From the NCBI GenBank assembly GCA_025453975.1, contig JALOPI010000008.1, positions 36,903 through 100,902 on the forward strand: 64,000 bases of DNA, read 5' to 3'. Below the pieces are notes generated by a model. The model worked only from the letters and a program-made list of their open reading frames with translations, was not told the DNA's origin and made no database searches. Source of the DNA: Syntrophobacteraceae bacterium (lineage in GTDB: Bacteria; Desulfobacterota; Syntrophobacteria; Syntrophobacterales; Syntrophobacteraceae). The position numbers and the translations under genes are program-made. Every line of letters begins with the position of its first letter. Positions within the stretch are counted from its first letter, which is position 1. This document shows positions 62,126 through 64,000 of the stretch, piece by piece.

Positions 62126-62205
62126 CCGGCTTTTCTGTCCGTCCCGGCTGTCGGACCCCTGGACGGCCTCCATCGTCAGGCAGCAGAGCCGGTTGATGAC
62201 CGAGG

Positions 62206-63309
62206 GTGAAAGTGGATCTTGCCAAGGTTCTCGTGATCGATGACGAGGAAATCGCCCGGATTTCCTGCCAGCGGGTCCTCAAACGGGAAGGCATTCAGGT
62301 CGCCATGGCCTCGAGCGGTCGAGAGGGCCTCGAGATGCTCATGCGCGAGCCTCCGGACCTGGTGCTGGTCGACCTCAAGATGCCGGAGATGGATGGTGTG
62401 GAGGTGGCCCGCCGGGCCAGGAACTTCGACCCCAACATCGTCACGATCATCATCACGGGCTATGCCACCATAGAGAGCGCGGTGGCGGTGATGAAGGAGG
62501 GGGCTTACGATTATCTGCCCAAGCCCTTCACTCCGGATGAGCTCGTCATCGTCGTGCGTCGGGGCCTGGAGAAGCGTCGCCTGGACCGGGAATCCCGGGC
62601 CCTCCGGGAAGAGAAGGCGGCCATGGAGCGCAACTTCATCACCATGGTCACTCATCAGCTGCGCTCCCCCATGGGCGCCATTTTCCAGTACCTGGAAGTG
62701 CTCCTGAGCGACATTGGCGGAGAGCTCACGGAAATGCAGCGCGAGATGCTCGAGCGCGCCAGGGAGCGGCTGGAGGGGCTGCTGCAGCTCATCAACGACT
62801 GGCTCGACATGAGCCGGATCCAGGCCGGTGAGATCCTGCACCGGCTCCAGCCGGTCTCCCTGGCATCGTGTGTGGACGCGGCCATGGCCGGCCTGGATTT
62901 CGCCGCGCGGCAGAAGGGGGTGGCTCTGACGGTGGACGTCGCGTCGGATCTCCCTCGGGTCCAGGTGGATCCGGACACTTTTCGGGAGGTGCTGAGCAAT
63001 CTGATCTCCAACGCCATCAAGTATAACCGCCCCGAAGGGTACGTGCGGGTCCGGGGGGAAGAGCGGGACGGCTGGATGGTGGTGGACGTGGAGGATTCGG
63101 GCTACGGCATCGAGGAAAAGGAAATCCCGTTTGTTTTCGAGCAGTTCTATCGCGGCAAGGACAAGGAGGTGCGCAAGCAGGAAGGCACCGGCCTGGGGCT
63201 GGCCATCGTTCAAAGGATTGTGCGGGCCCACGGTGGCAAAATCGAGGTCAAGAGCGAGTATGGGAAAGGCTCCACATTCTCGGTGCATGTGAACAAGGCC
63301 GACCCTTGA
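62206..63309 (+). CDS. receiver domain-histidine kinase hybrid
   Basis: The 367-residue cytoplasmic protein has an N-terminal receiver (Asp12-Asp13, phospho-acceptor Asp56 in LVLVDLKMPEMDG, Lys106 in YLPKPF). A HisKA domain follows with His150 in ITMVTHQLRSPMG, then a HATPase with SNLISNAIKYN, DVEDSGYGI and GTGLGLAIV. The receiver comes before the kinase, the reverse of usual hybrids, so phosphorylation by another kinase probably controls its activity. GTG 62212 is an alternative start, with GAGGG better spaced. The preceding response regulator ends 80 bases upstream. Confidence 0.92.
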   Translation: MKVDLAKVLVIDDEEIARISCQRVLKREGIQVAMASSGREGLEMLMREPPDLVLVDLKMPEMDGVEVARRARNFDPNIVTIIITGYATIESAVAVMKEGAYDYLPKPFTPDELVIVVRRGLEKRRLDRESRALREEKAAMERNFITMVTHQLRSPMGAIFQYLEVLLSDIGGELTEMQREMLERARERLEGLLQLINDWLDMSRIQAGEILHRLQPVSLASCVDAAMAGLDFAARQKGVALTVDVASDLPRVQVDPDTFREVLSNLISNAIKYNRPEGYVRVRGEERDGWMVVDVEDSGYGIEEKEIPFVFEQFYRGKDKEVRKQEGTGLGLAIVQRIVRAHGGKIEVKSEYGKGSTFSVHVNKADP

Positions 63310-63446
63310 AGGTCGCTCATCATGCGCAAGTTTTCACTTGACCGCCACAGGCCGTTGTGCGAAATAGAACTGGCTCAATCAGACCATCCCCTTTCAGAAT
63401 CCATCGTCTTGTACATCCCTCGTGAGGCCATGGATGGAGGAACTGC

Positions 63447-63923
63447 ATGGAATACCGGATCGAAGATGTTGAAGGGATCATCAGCCATTGGGGACCCAAA
63501 CCAGCATCGCTCTTGCAGATCATGCTGGATATCAACCACAAGTACCACTACCTCCCAAGGGAAAGCCTGGATGTGGTGTCCACCCGTTTGAACATGCCCA
63601 TCAGCCAGGTCTACGGTGTTGCCAACTTCTTCAAGGTGTTCAGCCTCACCCCCCGGGGCCGGTCCATCATGCATGTGTGCACCGGAACGGCCTGCCACGT
63701 CAAAGGAACGCCCAAGCTTCTCGACCGTCTCAAACAAGACCTTGGTCTCAATCCCGGCGACACGACCGAGGATTTGGCTATGACGCTCGAAACCGTGAAC
63801 TGTGTGGGTGCGTGTGCATCCGCTCCGGTCGTCGTGATCGATGGGGACACTTATGCGGATGTGACCCCCAATCGAATCAGTAAACTGGCCAAGGAAGCCA
63901 TAGAGAAAAAAGAAGAGGTCTAA
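63447..63923 (+). CDS. NuoE/HydC-type [2Fe-2S] subunit
   Basis: This 158-residue protein has a thioredoxin-like fold and cluster ligands Cys78, Cys83, Cys119 and Cys123 in CTGTACHVKG and CVGACASAP. The HYLPRESLDVVSTRLNM and VYGVANFFKVFSL stretches are conserved in the 24-kDa subunit of complex I and in its homologs in NAD-linked hydrogenases and formate dehydrogenases. With the NuoF-like start right after it, this looks like an electron-bifurcating or NAD-reducing module that continues outside the window. Which complex it belongs to cannot be decided here. Confidence 0.92.
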   Translation: MEYRIEDVEGIISHWGPKPASLLQIMLDINHKYHYLPRESLDVVSTRLNMPISQVYGVANFFKVFSLTPRGRSIMHVCTGTACHVKGTPKLLDRLKQDLGLNPGDTTEDLAMTLETVNCVGACASAPVVVIDGDTYADVTPNRISKLAKEAIEKKEEV

Positions 63924-63932
63924 GGCAGGACC

Positions 63933-64000
63933 ATGAAGCGGCTCAACAGCGTCCAGGATTTGGATAATCTGCGGCAGGAAGTCATCGCCAGGCAGCAGCG
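63933..64000 (+). CDS. start of a NuoF/HydB-like gene, cut by the window edge
   Basis: ATG 63933 follows the NuoE-type stop by nine bases, with AGGCAGGA upstream. Only 22 codons are present (KRLNSVQDLDNLRQEVIARQ...). The composition and position fit the N-terminus of a NADH-binding flavoprotein subunit, which usually follows NuoE. The assignment rests mainly on gene order. Confidence 0.55.
   Translation, partial: MKRLNSVQDLDNLRQEVIARQQ

Noticed and set aside
1..64000. CRISPR arrays, tRNA and rRNA genes, integrase or transposase genes
   Set aside because: None was seen on reading both strands; only short palindromic repeats were found.

Overview
The window is GC-rich (I judge about 60% or a little more) and densely coded, with a few clearly AT-richer patches. 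The gene content suggests a deltaproteobacterium-like (Desulfobacterota, perhaps Syntrophobacterales) anaerobe or microaerophile. The signs are a sensor kinase with periplasmic c-type heme motifs, a NuoE/HydC-type [2Fe-2S] subunit at the right edge, a di-heme cytochrome c peroxidase, several radical SAM proteins, many PAS-type kinases and a thiosulfate/persulfide operon. No rRNA or tRNA was seen, so the placement is inference. No CRISPR array or transposase gene was seen either.

Bases 1-20700 are a surface-polysaccharide region. They hold the end of a polysaccharide deacetylase, two GT2 glycosyltransferases and a B12-type radical SAM protein on the minus strand. On the plus strand follow a Wzm/Wzt-type ABC exporter, a DegT aminotransferase plus GNAT acetyltransferase pair (N-acylated amino sugar), four GT-B/GT2 glycosyltransferases and an 838-residue radical SAM-methyltransferase-coiled-coil fusion. 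A GT-C-like membrane protein closes the region on the minus strand. Parts of the glycosyltransferase genes are strikingly AT-rich, as expected for horizontally acquired O-antigen or capsule genes.

Bases 20800-30300 are the most interesting block. They encode a MacB-type permease, a serine-palmitoyltransferase-like alpha-oxoamine synthase, the matching ABC ATPase, a TolC-type outer-membrane channel, a membrane-fusion protein, a GNAT-fold protein of the type that includes bacterial ceramide synthase candidates, a B12-binding radical SAM protein and a second GNAT. I infer a sphingoid-lipid synthesis operon wired into its own tripartite exporter. A REPIN-like palindromic repeat sits just before the TolC gene.

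Bases 30700-41200 hold an L,D-transpeptidase lipoprotein, two very large multi-PAS HisKA_2 kinases in tandem, a palindromic intergenic repeat, a PilZ protein and an MFS transporter. Bases 41289-45911 are a translationally coupled sulfur operon: an exported persulfide-dioxygenase-like metallo-beta-lactamase protein with three rhodanese domains, a short YeeE/YedE protein and a YeeE/YedE-triple-rhodanese fusion. Then come a di-heme peroxidase, a membrane-bound CHASE4-HAMP-PAS-LuxR regulator, an SDR, a dienelactone hydrolase, SelO, an M16 peptidase and an ATP-grasp-like protein.

A free-standing IF-2 C-terminal protein lacking the GTPase, ProC and a GNAT follow. The window ends with a heme-type sensor kinase, a response regulator, a receiver-kinase hybrid and the start of a NuoE/NuoF-type operon.
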